Source: Actinomycetota bacterium (GTDB lineage Bacteria; Actinomycetota; Actinomycetes; S36-B12; CAIYMF01). From it: a stretch of 57,620 bases of DNA. The DNA is taken from positions 1 to 57,620 of the forward strand of contig JAIUOK010000030.1 of NCBI GenBank assembly GCA_020161245.1, read 5' to 3'. How positions within the stretch are numbered: position 1 is the first letter of the stretch; each line of letters begins with the position of its first letter. A model generated the notes under the pieces. The model did no database searches, had not been told where the DNA came from, and saw only the letters and a program-made list of their open reading frames with translations. Positions 40,972 to 48,655 of this stretch are shown one piece after another. Made by a program: the position numbers and the translations under genes.

Positions 40972-42588
40972 TCAGTGCGCGAGGGTGACGCGGTCGCGGC
41001 CGAGGTCCTTGGAGGCGTAGAGAGCGGCGTCGGCCCGCTCGAGGACGACCGCGAAGTCGTCGGCGGTCGCGGCGAGGGCTTCGACCACGCCGGCGCTGAT
41101 CGTCACGCGGCCGTCGTGCGCATGCCCGTCGAAGGGCAGCGCCGCGACAGTGCTGCGGATGCGCTCGGCGATCGCCACCGCCTCGGCGCCTGAGGAGTCG
41201 GGCAGGACGATGAGGAACTCCTCGCCACCGATGCGGAAGGCCTTGTCGGTCGCGCGGATCTCGGCTGCGAGCTGGCGCGACACCTCGCGCAGCACGCGAT
41301 CGCCGCTCGCGTGGCCGAAGTCGTCGTTGACGCTCTTGAAGAAGTCGATGTCGAGCGACACGAGGCAGTAGTGGCCGAGCGGCGTCTCGTGGTCGAGGGC
41401 CCTGCGGTTGAGCAGGCCGGTGAGCGGGTCGGTGACCGACGCACGGCGCAGGCGGGCGATGCGGTCGGCGTCGCGCACGCGGCCGAGGTACTGGTCGACG
41501 GCGGGCCCGATCGATTCCGCCATCTCCTCGATCCAGACGGCAACCTCGTCGTCCTCGCCGCTGCCGCCGCCGAAACCGAGGACGGCCACCGGATGGCCAG
41601 CCAGCTCGATGATCGTCTGGGCGCGCGAGCTCGCCGGGGTGGCCGACGTCTCGATTCCGTCGCGCCAGAGCGTCCAGCCCTTGCGCGGCACCTTGATGTA
41701 GAGCTCGCAGCGGTAGCCGGGGTGCAGCTCCCGCAGCATGGCGTCGAGCGACGCGACGAGCGAACCGGGGTCGGCGATGGTGAGCAGCGAGTCCATGAGC
41801 TGCTGCTTGGCCTCCGCCACCGCGAGCAGGTGCTTGAGGTCGTGGTCGACGTCCGAGAGCGCGAAGACGCCGCACTCGATGCCCATGAGGCCCTCGAACG
41901 CCTCGTCGACCATCGGGCCCGGGATGAGCCGGCCGTGCTGCGGTGCGATGAGCGAGATGGCGGGCCAGCGGCGCTGCACGCGCTGCAGGCTCGCCTGCAG
42001 CAGCGACGCCGACGGCATGTAGTGCTGGTGGAAGTCGCGCGCCGAGTCGATCGCGCTCGCGACGTCGTCGGCGAGCAGCGGCTCGTCGTCGCCCACGAAA
42101 CCCCCGAACAGGTCGGAGGTGAACAGGGTCCCGGACCTCGTGTCGAACGACATGAACGCGCCGGGGAAGTGCAGGTACGGCGTCAGCTGGAACTGCAGCT
42201 CGCCGCCGTCGAGCGGCAGGCGCCAGCCGTGGTCCTCGATGCGCCAGTAGTCGAACCGGTGGCCGTAGTGCTGCAGCAGCGCCTCGGCGCGCCACTCGGT
42301 GACGACGACGGCGTCTTCGCGGGGGAGCGCCTCGCCGAGCCTCGGCAGCGACGACGCGATGTCGGGGTCGGGGTGGTGGCAGAGCAGGTAGCGGATGTCG
42401 GCGAGGTCGACGATCTCCGCGGTCTTGCGCAGCGTCTCCTCGATCGTGAGCACCGAGCCGGGATCGACGAGCACGGAGTCGCGGCCGTTCTCGACGAGGT
42501 AGGCATGGCACTGGAACTCGTCGCCGGGGAGCCGCTTGCCGACCCACCAGATGCGGGGCGCCACCTCGACCGGCGCGTCGTGACTCAC
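40972..42588 (-). CDS. Metallo-beta-lactamase (ODP-like di-iron) and GGDEF fusion, putative diguanylate cyclase
   Basis: 538 residues. The N-terminal ~245 form an MBL fold of the flavodiiron/ODP kind. Metal-site blocks are LLCHHPDPDIASSLP, LHFPGAFMSFD, LFTSDLFGGF and IAPQHGRLIPG. A middle helical/GAF-like segment (about 250-385) follows. The C-terminal GGDEF domain has SVTDPLTGLLNRRAL, LVSLDIDFFKSVND and the active-site loop RIGGEEFLIVLP near residue 453. ODP di-iron sites bind O2 or NO, so this looks like a gas- or redox-sensing c-di-GMP synthase. Flavodoxin and EAL domains are absent. The gene appears monocistronic. Confidence 0.87.
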   Translation of the reverse strand: MSHDAPVEVAPRIWWVGKRLPGDEFQCHAYLVENGRDSVLVDPGSVLTIEETLRKTAEIVDLADIRYLLCHHPDPDIASSLPRLGEALPREDAVVVTEWRAEALLQHYGHRFDYWRIEDHGWRLPLDGGELQFQLTPYLHFPGAFMSFDTRSGTLFTSDLFGGFVGDDEPLLADDVASAIDSARDFHQHYMPSASLLQASLQRVQRRWPAISLIAPQHGRLIPGPMVDEAFEGLMGIECGVFALSDVDHDLKHLLAVAEAKQQLMDSLLTIADPGSLVASLDAMLRELHPGYRCELYIKVPRKGWTLWRDGIETSATPASSRAQTIIELAGHPVAVLGFGGGSGEDDEVAVWIEEMAESIGPAVDQYLGRVRDADRIARLRRASVTDPLTGLLNRRALDHETPLGHYCLVSLDIDFFKSVNDDFGHASGDRVLREVSRQLAAEIRATDKAFRIGGEEFLIVLPDSSGAEAVAIAERIRSTVAALPFDGHAHDGRVTISAGVVEALAATADDFAVVLERADAALYASKDLGRDRVTLAH

Positions 42589-42963
42589 GTGCTCTCCTGT
42601 GCCCGGGCCCCCGGCGGCGACCCTAGCGATGTCGGTGAGGTCGTTGCGCGTTCAGCGAAGGGCCCCAGACGTCCCCCGTCCGGGGCGGCAGATCCCGGTG
42701 TCCGCAGTACGGCCGCTCGTCCCGATCGACGCCCGGCTGGCGTGCACAGGGGGAGTGCCGAGGATCAGCCGAAGCTCGAACGTCAACACCAGCCGAGGCA
42801 ATACACGAGGCCGGTGCCCCCGAGAGGAACCGTCGTTGTGCGGCGAGGCCCGCAGTGGGCGGCGCTGCGCGCCGGGCGATGCAGACCTCGCGGGTGCTCC
42901 TCCCGAATCGTCGAGGGGTCACCGACGAGCGCGGCCCTACGGGCCGCACGAGGTCGGTGCCCC
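42589..42963. other. Gene-free spacer with a second copy of the tRNA-Arg 3' end
   Basis: No believable coding frame is present in these 375 bases. At 42803-42832 a 30-base stretch matches 44310-44339 (3' end of tRNA-Arg and its flank) at 27 positions. The core CGGTGCCCCCGAGAGGA is identical. It looks like an old attachment-site half from integration at the tRNA gene. Confidence 0.7.
42949..42963. repeat. Left target-site duplication of the IS element
   Basis: CGAGGTCGGTGCCCC directly precedes the left end of the IS (TGTACGG). The same 15 bases occur at 44313-44327 just past the right end, where the last bases lie inside the tRNA gene. Confidence 0.85.
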
Positions 42964-44312
42964 TGTACGGGTCCGTCTGATGCGTGACGGATCGGCTTCG
43001 CCTGATCCGTTACACATCCTGGGTCTGTTCTAGCCGGTCCTGCGGCGCTCGTAGCGCTTCTTGCGGACCTCCTTCTCGCTGGTGCGCAGCACGGTCCGCA
43101 GCAGCTCGTCGCCGTCCCAGATCTGCAGGTGCGCGCCTTCGACGTGGACGTTGACGTGCCGCCCGGCGCGGGCCTTGCCCACGCTGATCTCCTGCCAGGC
43201 CACCGAGATGATCCCGTTCGCGGCGACCTTGCGGGTGATCCAGTCGCTGCCGGCCCGCGACACGTCCAGCGCGGAGGCGTCCGCGGGCCGGCCGCGGTCG
43301 GCGTCGAACCGTGACGCCGGGGTGCCCATCCCCAGCGCGGAGTGCGGCCGCTCACGGTTGTAGGAGTCCACCCATGCGTCGAGCTCGGCCTGCGCGGACT
43401 CGAGGCTGTCGAACACCCGCCCGGTCATGAACTCCTGGCGCAGGGTGCGGTGGAACCGCTCGATCTTGCCCGTCGTGGTCGGCGACCGGGGCGCGGTCAG
43501 CAGGTGATCGATGCCGTTCTCCCGGCAGATCCGGTCGAAGAGCACCTCCACGTCCTTGACCCCGAACCGGCCGGTGAACACCTTCCCGTTGTCGGTCAGG
43601 ACCTCCTGCGGAACACCATGGGCCCGCATCGCCTGCGCGAAGTGCAAGCACACCGCCCGGCTCGTCGCCCGCGACATCACCCCCGCGCAGACCACGAACC
43701 GGGAATGGTCGTCGATCCCGGTCAGGATCTTCGCCTCCTTCCCCCCAGCCAGCGCCATCCCGCCCACGACATCGAACTGCCACAGCTCCATCGGGCCGCC
43801 CCGCTCCCAACGACGGAACTTGCGGTCACGGCGCCTGCGCGCACCCGGATCGATCAGCCCCGACCTCTTGAGCAGCCGATAGACACCCGATCGGGACGGC
43901 ACCGGGTCCAGCCCCGCCCTGGCGGCCTCATGGACCAGCCGCCGCGGACCCCAGTCCGGATGCCGCCGACGCGCCTCCAGCACCCACACCTCGATCGCCG
44001 GATCCATCTGATGCGCGCACCGCGGCGGCCGATGCGACCGGTCCGCCAACCCCGACAGCCCCTGATCCTCATACCAGCGCAGCCACCGATGGACCGCCTG
44101 ACGAGACACATCGAACCGGCGAGCGACCTCGACCACGGGAACACCGTCCCGGATCACCGCCAGCACGGCCTGATACCGCTGCTCCACCACGCTCAACTCC
44201 ACCAACATGCGCGGAGTGTCACGGATCAGGCGGAACCACCGTCACCCATCAGGCGGAACCGCGTCACGCAACAACCGGAGCCGAAACGTCACGCATCAGG
44301 CGGAACCAAACA
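42964..44312 (-). mobile_element. IS481-family insertion sequence (about 1349 bp)
   Basis: The element begins TGTACGGGTCCGTCTGATGC on the left. Read inward on the other strand, it begins TGTTTGGTTCCGCCTGATGC on the right. The ends match as imperfect terminal inverted repeats sharing CTGATGCGTGACG, and the bases 3' of that motif share TCGGCT. It carries one transposase gene and is flanked by 15-bp direct repeats, so it is a complete, recent-looking insertion. The right end also has four subterminal repeats beginning GTCAC at 44218, 44241, 44263 and 44288, which are probable transposase sites. Confidence 0.88.
43030..44208 (-). CDS. IS481-family transposase
   Basis: 392 residues, full length. 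The N-terminal HTH (VARRFDVSRQAVHRWLRWY) and the linker LSGLADRSHRPPRC are typical. The integrase core has the DDE residues: first Asp in LWQFDVVGG, second in EVLTDNGKVF and Glu in GKIERFHRTLRQEF. SYNRERPHSALG is the usual C-terminal block. About 75 further residues form an extra beta-rich tail. ATG 44208. No frameshift or stop is seen, so it may be active. Confidence 0.93.
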   Translation of the reverse strand: MLVELSVVEQRYQAVLAVIRDGVPVVEVARRFDVSRQAVHRWLRWYEDQGLSGLADRSHRPPRCAHQMDPAIEVWVLEARRRHPDWGPRRLVHEAARAGLDPVPSRSGVYRLLKRSGLIDPGARRRRDRKFRRWERGGPMELWQFDVVGGMALAGGKEAKILTGIDDHSRFVVCAGVMSRATSRAVCLHFAQAMRAHGVPQEVLTDNGKVFTGRFGVKDVEVLFDRICRENGIDHLLTAPRSPTTTGKIERFHRTLRQEFMTGRVFDSLESAQAELDAWVDSYNRERPHSALGMGTPASRFDADRGRPADASALDVSRAGSDWITRKVAANGIISVAWQEISVGKARAGRHVNVHVEGAHLQIWDGDELLRTVLRTSEKEVRKKRYERRRTG

Positions 44313-44327
44313 CGAGGTCGGTGCCCC
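44313..44327. repeat. Right target-site duplication of the IS element
   Basis: This is a second copy of CGAGGTCGGTGCCCC. Bases 44322-44327 are the 3'-terminal bases of tRNA-Arg, so the IS entered right at the tRNA end and the duplication left the tRNA gene whole. Confidence 0.85.
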
Positions 44328-44394
44328 CGAGAGGATTCGAACCTCCGACACACGGTTTAGGAAACCGTTGCTCTATCCCCTGAGCTACGAGGGC
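44322..44394 (-). tRNA. tRNA-Arg (anticodon CCT)
   Basis: 73 bases on the minus strand. The acceptor stem GCCCTCG pairs with CGGGGGC (one G-T wobble), and the D arm is GCTCAGGGGATAGAGC. The anticodon stem ACGGT/ACCGT has loop TTCCTAA with anticodon CCT (reads AGG). The T arm is GGAGG-TTCGAAT-CCTCT and the discriminator is A. CCA is not encoded. The gene is intact despite the adjacent IS. tRNA 3' ends of this kind are common island integration sites. Confidence 0.96.
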
Positions 44395-44696
44395 GGGGGC
44401 CAGTCAGCCACCCAGTCAATGGGCTTAGGGAACGGGGCGGTTTCCTAAGTCAAGCTGCGGACTGGCCATGTAACTCCCCGTCAAGCGTATCCGTAACGCC
44501 GCACACCACACTGGGCAGCCCGCGGTCCGACGACGGATCAGGTTGCCCTCCGGCGCCCGAAGTGGCGCTCAGCGGAGGCCAGGCGATCCGGCGGCCCGGG
44601 GGGGGGGGAGGGGCTAGCGCAGACCGCTCTCTCGTCTGGCCAACCATCCGCGCGAGTCCACCGGTAGGGTTAACCGCAATTGGAAGGGAGCAGGGC
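44395..44696. other. Spacer upstream of tRNA-Arg; no gene seen
   Basis: The minus strand holds TTGACT at about 44449-44454 with CCCTAAG around 17 bases further toward the tRNA, a possible but weak tRNA promoter. A run of 11 G occurs at 44598-44608. No protein-like frame is present before the remnant gene starting at 44697. Confidence 0.5.
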
Positions 44697-45129
44697 TTGA
44701 CGGACGTCGTTCCCGAGATCGAAGGCATGAGCATCGTGATGCTCGGCTCCTTCAACGCGCCGATCTTCCAGCCGGGCTGGTTCCAACGCCACGGGCTCCT
44801 ATCAGGTGGCGATGCGTCCGTAGAGGTTCAGTTCATCAACAATGAGTACTGCTCCTTCCGCAACGATTGGTGCGTGGTGGAGGTGCTCCCTGATCGTTCC
44901 AGATCACGAGCCAGACCGCTCCGGCCCCGAACAGCTCCGTGATCTTGTCTTGGGAGCGTTCGGAGTGCTCTCGCACACGCCCATCTCGAGAGTCGGCATC
45001 AACTCTCACTCCCACTTTCTGATGCCTGATGAAGACAGGTGGCATCGCTTTGGCCACCGACTCGTTCCGAAGCCGGACTTCTGGGAACCGGTGCTGCGCG
45101 GTCGATCGACCACCTTGGCGCGGAACTGA
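44697..45129 (+). pseudogene. Frameshifted gene for an unknown MSIVMLGSF-type protein
   Basis: The frame begins LTDVVPEIEGMSIVMLGSFN at TTG 44697 with GGAAGGGAG upstream, and reads well to EVLPDR (about 44890). Sense resumes as QITSQTAPAP in the next frame and as EQLRDLVLGAFGVLSHTPIS in the third frame, running to 45129. Two single-base losses, near 44892 and 44928, therefore explain the break. The rejoined text (MPDEDRWHRFGHRLVPKPDF) is continuous and protein-like, and it belongs to a family of unknown function that I recall only by pattern. No domain name is offered. It lies in the decayed zone beside tRNA-Arg. Confidence 0.65.
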
Positions 45130-45658
45130 ACACCCTGGGTGCAAGGCGGGCCGCAGATGTCCAACCAAACGATGCGAGCGTCGTCCTTTACTGCGTTACG
45201 ACGCACGGAGGGCTTCTGCTCGCCGCCGATATTGAGCATGTACCGGCCTCCCGCTTGCGTGGCTGGCCCGCGGTAGTCGATGACTCCAATCGGCCAGCGG
45301 TCGATGCCACTTTGTACAAGGTGGCTCATCACGGAGCGCTGAGCTCGCACTGCCCAGAAGTCTGGGAGCACCTGTTGCAGAAGGACGCCATTGCGCTCAT
45401 CGCTCCGTTCCGACGGGGCAGCGTCCGCCTGCCAACGGACAGCGATAGGCGGGAGATTCGTTCGCGCACCTCTTCGTGGATTCATAGCCGTCGGAAACCG
45501 CCGCGCGGCGGACAGGTACCCACGCTCTGTAGAACGGACCATTGGTGAGACCACGCGGACCTTTTCACCCACTGGACTTGGAGGCCGGGCACCTGCAAGT
45601 CCGGTTCAGCGAGAGCGGCGTAAGCATCCGCGGTTCCGTTATGGCACAGGGCGCCTAA
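45105..45658 (+). pseudogene. Truncated, frameshifted metallo-beta-lactamase-fold hydrolase
   Basis: Only the C-terminal half of an MBL-fold protein is left. NDASVVLYCVTTHGGLLLAADI and ATLYKVAHHGALSSHCPEVW (HHG metal-site motif) resemble ComEC-type or stand-alone MBL hydrolases. The N-terminal half with HxHxDH is missing. The frame stops at 45548. A frame starting GTG 45545 carries on with VRPRGPFHPLDLEAGHLQVR to TAA at 45658, which looks like the same protein after a one-base shift. It overlaps the end of the preceding remnant, as expected if a deletion joined two neighbouring genes. Confidence 0.62.
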
Positions 45659-45698
45659 GTCCGATGGTCATTCTGCTCATTCGGTTGACCGTGCGGCG

Positions 45699-45989
45699 CT
45701 AGTCCGCGACATGGTCCGTCCAGTTGCTGCCAACCCAGTACCGAACGCGATGGACGCCATGAGGGTCCGGGTACCAGTTGGCCGGAGCCAATTCCGGACG
45801 GGGCGCCGGGGCGTCGTCCGGCTCTACGCGGGTTCTGGGCACAGCGGCAATGTCGGGCGTTGATCCTGACGGGCTTACAGGAGTGGTCGCAATGGCGTCC
45901 CACGGTCTAGACGCAAGGGGCTCTCTATCCCCCTCGTCCGGGACGGCCGCGGCCGAGCTCGGGCCGTGCGACGCACAGGCGTGCCATAA
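45699..45989 (-). pseudogene. DUF2510-type fragment (WYPDP domain)
   Basis: The minus-strand frame ends ANWYPDPHGVHRVRYWVGSNWTDHVAD. That is a clear DUF2510 motif (WYxDPxGxxxxRYWDGxxWTxHV), usually found at one end of actinobacterial membrane proteins. No start codon with a ribosome site is evident. The frame runs back into the antisense of the SnoaL gene without protein-like sequence, so I take it as a fragment with an unknown 5' limit. It lies in the same decayed zone. Confidence 0.55.
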
Positions 45990-46088
45990 TCGATTCCAGT
46001 TCGGTGCTGGGTCCAGGAACGCTGGCCTCCGCAGGAACAGCCCGTGCCCTCCGTTCGCGACGCGAACCCATGACTCCCGGAAGAGGCG

Positions 46089-46466
46089 ATGGCCGTGCGT
46101 GCTCTCCTCGAGCAATTCATCGACGCGTGGGCCCAGGGCGACGTCGACACGCTCATGGGGCTCATGACCGACGACTGCGTCTTCCACTCGTCGGTCGGGC
46201 CCGAGCCCGGGACGACGTTCGTGGGTGCGACAGCCGTGCGCGCGGCCTTCGCCCGGTTCCTCGACCCGGCCAACCCTCCGGCCGGGGTCACGGAGCAGAT
46301 GGAGATCACCGCCGCCGACGGCTTCGGAGTCGTCCGGTGGACGACGCGAGGCACGGCGTCCGACGGGCGCACGGTCATCACGCGGGCCGTCGACGTCTTC
46401 GAGTTCGACGGGGACCGCATCTCGAGCAAGGACACCTACCGCAAGGTGCTGGGCGATGCGCCCTGA
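46089..46466 (+). CDS. SnoaL/NTF2-like nuclear-transport-factor fold protein
   Basis: 125 residues with the cone-shaped NTF2 pattern. It opens LLEQFIDAWAQGDVDTLMGL, continues MTDDCVFHSSVGPEPGTTFV and VRAAFARFL, and ends in strands VVRWTTRGTASDGRTV and AVDVFEFDGDRIS. Such proteins are ketosteroid-isomerase-like enzymes or ligand binders. The start is ATG 46089. It is convergent with the nucleoside hydrolase gene. The specific substrate is unknown. Confidence 0.85.
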   Translation: MAVRALLEQFIDAWAQGDVDTLMGLMTDDCVFHSSVGPEPGTTFVGATAVRAAFARFLDPANPPAGVTEQMEITAADGFGVVRWTTRGTASDGRTVITRAVDVFEFDGDRISSKDTYRKVLGDAP

Positions 46467-46493
46467 TCGGTCGTCCGACCGACCCTGACCGGC

Positions 46494-47426
46494 TCAGCCG
46501 GCCGAGGGATCGACGCCGTGGACCATCGACTCCACCCTCGACCAGAACGCGCCGGAGTCGACCGATGTGATCATCGTGATGGTCCGGAGGGCTCGCGCCG
46601 AGTGCGGGTGGATCACCAGCCTCCCCCGCTGGCTGTCGTCGACCGAGACTTCCGCGTGGACGACGCTCGACCCGGTCACGATCGCCGGGTCCAGCGCGAC
46701 AGCCATCGCCAGCGGGTCGGGCAGATCGGCGTTCCCGTGCAGCCCCCGGTCGCTGTACCAGCGCACCGCTCCACTCGTCACTGCGACGGCGAAGCTGGCC
46801 CGCGCGGTTCCCAGCGCACGCCAGCGGGCGAGCCGATCGCTCGACAGTCCTGTGAACTCCCGCGCGGCATCGCATCCGATGAAGGTGAGCGGGATGCCGG
46901 ACTCCAGCACGAGCGCTGCGGCCTCGGGATCGCACCAGAGGTTGTACTCCGCCTGCTGCGTGATGTTGCCGCGTCCGAGGGTCCCGGCCATGCAGTAGAT
47001 GGCCCGGTAGTTCCACAGCGCGGCCGGATCTCGCTCGAGGGCGGCGGCAAGGTTCGTGAAGGGGCCGAGGGTCACCAGCGTGACGTCGCCCGGATCGCGG
47101 TTCGCGATCTCGATCAGCACGTCGACGGCGTCGCCCTCGCGCGGCTCGCCCTGCGGATCGGGAAGCTGCGAGTCGCCCATGCCGTCTGCTCCATGGACAT
47201 GCTGCGCCGTCTGCAGGGGGCGCACCCAGGGCCGGTCCCGACCGATGTAGACCGGCACGTCGGCGCCCCACAGTTCGAGCGCGGACAGGGCGTTCCTCGT
47301 ACCGAGCTCCACGGGGACGTTGCCGGCGACGATCGTCACCGCTTCGATGGTCGCATCGGCAGCCGACGCGAGCATCAGCGCCACCGCGTCGTCGCTCGCC
47401 GTATCGGTGTCGATCACGAGCCTCAT
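46494..47426 (-). CDS. Inosine-uridine type nucleoside hydrolase
   Basis: 310 residues, the usual length. The Ca2+-binding signature is VIDTDTASDDAVALMLA at the N-terminus. TLGPFTNLAAALERDP and EYNLWCDPEAAALVLESGIP are standard active-site blocks, and the second Asp is in LPDPLAMAVALDP. It splits ribonucleosides into base and ribose. In this setting (ribokinase, PRPP synthetase and nicotinamide phosphoribosyltransferase nearby) nicotinamide riboside is an attractive substrate, but that is inference. It is the last gene of the minus-strand run, 200 bases behind prs. Confidence 0.9.
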   Translation of the reverse strand: MRLVIDTDTASDDAVALMLASAADATIEAVTIVAGNVPVELGTRNALSALELWGADVPVYIGRDRPWVRPLQTAQHVHGADGMGDSQLPDPQGEPREGDAVDVLIEIANRDPGDVTLVTLGPFTNLAAALERDPAALWNYRAIYCMAGTLGRGNITQQAEYNLWCDPEAAALVLESGIPLTFIGCDAAREFTGLSSDRLARWRALGTARASFAVAVTSGAVRWYSDRGLHGNADLPDPLAMAVALDPAIVTGSSVVHAEVSVDDSQRGRLVIHPHSARALRTITMITSVDSGAFWSRVESMVHGVDPSAG

Positions 47427-47607
47427 AGAGGACTCACCGCTCGCCGTCCGTACGACGACGCAGCCATCCCCCGCGAGCGAGCAGCCGCGGCCGGGCGCGG
47501 CCGGGGGATGCAGGCGCATCGGCGAAGGCGATGACGGACGCCATGGCCGCGCCGGGCATGGGCGGCCGGACCGCGAGCACCGGTCGAGCGCCCGTGCCGC
47601 GGGCTCG

Positions 47608-47626
47608 GCCGGCGGCAGCCGCCGGC
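47608..47626 (-). terminator. Hairpin directly after the PRPP synthetase gene
   Basis: An 8-bp stem (GCCGGCGG at 47608-47615 with CCGCCGGC at 47619-47626) and a 3-base loop abut the stop codon. It may reduce read-through into the nucleoside hydrolase gene. Confidence 0.5.
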
Positions 47627-48655
47627 TCAGTAGACATGGTTGTGCCCCCGGAAGACGGCGCTCACGGAGCCGCAGGTGAAGATCTGCACCATCGACTCGG
47701 CGAGCACGTCGGCGCAGGAGATGATCTCGACGTTCGCCGGGGCTCCGGGCGGTGCCGCGATGGTGTCTGTCACGAAGAACTTCTCGACGCCGGACGCTGC
47801 GATGTTCTCGTAGGCGCGACCGCTGAACACGCCGTGTGTGGCGACCACGTGGACCCGGTTGGCGCCCGCGCCGAGCACGGCGTCGGCCGCCGCCCGGATC
47901 GTCCCGGCCGTGTCGATGATGTCGTCGACGACGATGGCCGTCTTGCCTGCGACATCTCCGATGACGTACCCGATCTCCGCCTGCTGCTGGGCTGGTCGTT
48001 GCTTGTCCAGGATGGCGAAGCCTGCGCCCACAAGGGTGGCGAACGCTCGCGCGTGCTTCCCCCGGCCCGCGTCCGGCGCGACCACCACGAGGTCGTCCGG
48101 GAGCTGCTGACGGAGGATGTGGTCGCTGAGCGCCAACGAGGCTGTCATGTGGTCGACGGGGATCTGGAACATGCCCTGGATCTGAGGCGCATGCAGGTCC
48201 ATCGTGAGCACCCTGTCGGCGCCGGACGCCTCGAGGATCCGCGCCATGAGGCGCGCACTGATCGGCTCCCGGGCTGCACTCTTCTTGTCCTGCCTCGAGT
48301 AGCCGAACCACGGGACCACGGCCGTCACCCGGTGCGCGCTTGCGCCCTTGGCGGCATCGATCATGACGAGCAGTTCGGCGAGCGCGTCGTTAGTCCCGAT
48401 CCTCGACTCCGCGTTCGCGCTCAGCGATTGGACGAGGAAGACGTCGGATCCACGGATCGACTCCTCGTAGCGGCAGTAGACCTCGCCGCCCGAGAACGAC
48501 CTCAGGGTCACCGGGCTGAGCCCGACTCCGAGCCGTACGCCGATCTCCTGTGCCAGCCGGGGGTTGGAACGGCCCCCGAAGATCTTCATGTCCCGATGCG
48601 CCACCGGGATGCGGTGGCCGGGCGGGAGCAGCGTAGTGCTGCCGGTCGGGCTCAC
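47627..48655 (-). CDS. prs: Ribose-phosphate pyrophosphokinase (PRPP synthetase)
   Basis: 342 residues from GTG 48655, which overlaps the stop of the HAD gene (GTGA). ATG 48589 would give the more usual N-terminus MKIFGGRSNPRLAQEIG. It makes PRPP from ribose-5-phosphate and ATP. Visible motifs are FLVQSLSANAESRIGTNDAL, VPWFGYSRQDKK, the signature VLTMDLHAPQIQGMF and the PRPP loop AIVVDDIIDTAGTI. It lies in one operon with NAMPT and a HAD phosphatase, which suggests a dedicated PRPP supply for NMN synthesis. The housekeeping prs is presumably elsewhere. Confidence 0.93.
   Translation of the reverse strand: MSPTGSTTLLPPGHRIPVAHRDMKIFGGRSNPRLAQEIGVRLGVGLSPVTLRSFSGGEVYCRYEESIRGSDVFLVQSLSANAESRIGTNDALAELLVMIDAAKGASAHRVTAVVPWFGYSRQDKKSAAREPISARLMARILEASGADRVLTMDLHAPQIQGMFQIPVDHMTASLALSDHILRQQLPDDLVVVAPDAGRGKHARAFATLVGAGFAILDKQRPAQQQAEIGYVIGDVAGKTAIVVDDIIDTAGTIRAAADAVLGAGANRVHVVATHGVFSGRAYENIAASGVEKFFVTDTIAAPPGAPANVEIISCADVLAESMVQIFTCGSVSAVFRGHNHVY

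Noticed and set aside
42623..42949. Minus-strand frame left of the IS element
   Set aside because: Its translation is Arg/Pro/Ala-rich with no family features and it contains the tRNA-end duplicate. Judged a chance frame.
42949..46088. Active prophage or integrative element
   Set aside because: No integrase, capsid, terminase or conjugation genes are present. Only an IS, an attachment-like duplicate and gene remnants are seen.
47434..47637. 67-codon minus-strand frame between prs and the nucleoside hydrolase
   Set aside because: It overlaps the prs end and a hairpin, has low-complexity Arg/Ala/Pro text and no family pattern. Not counted as a gene.
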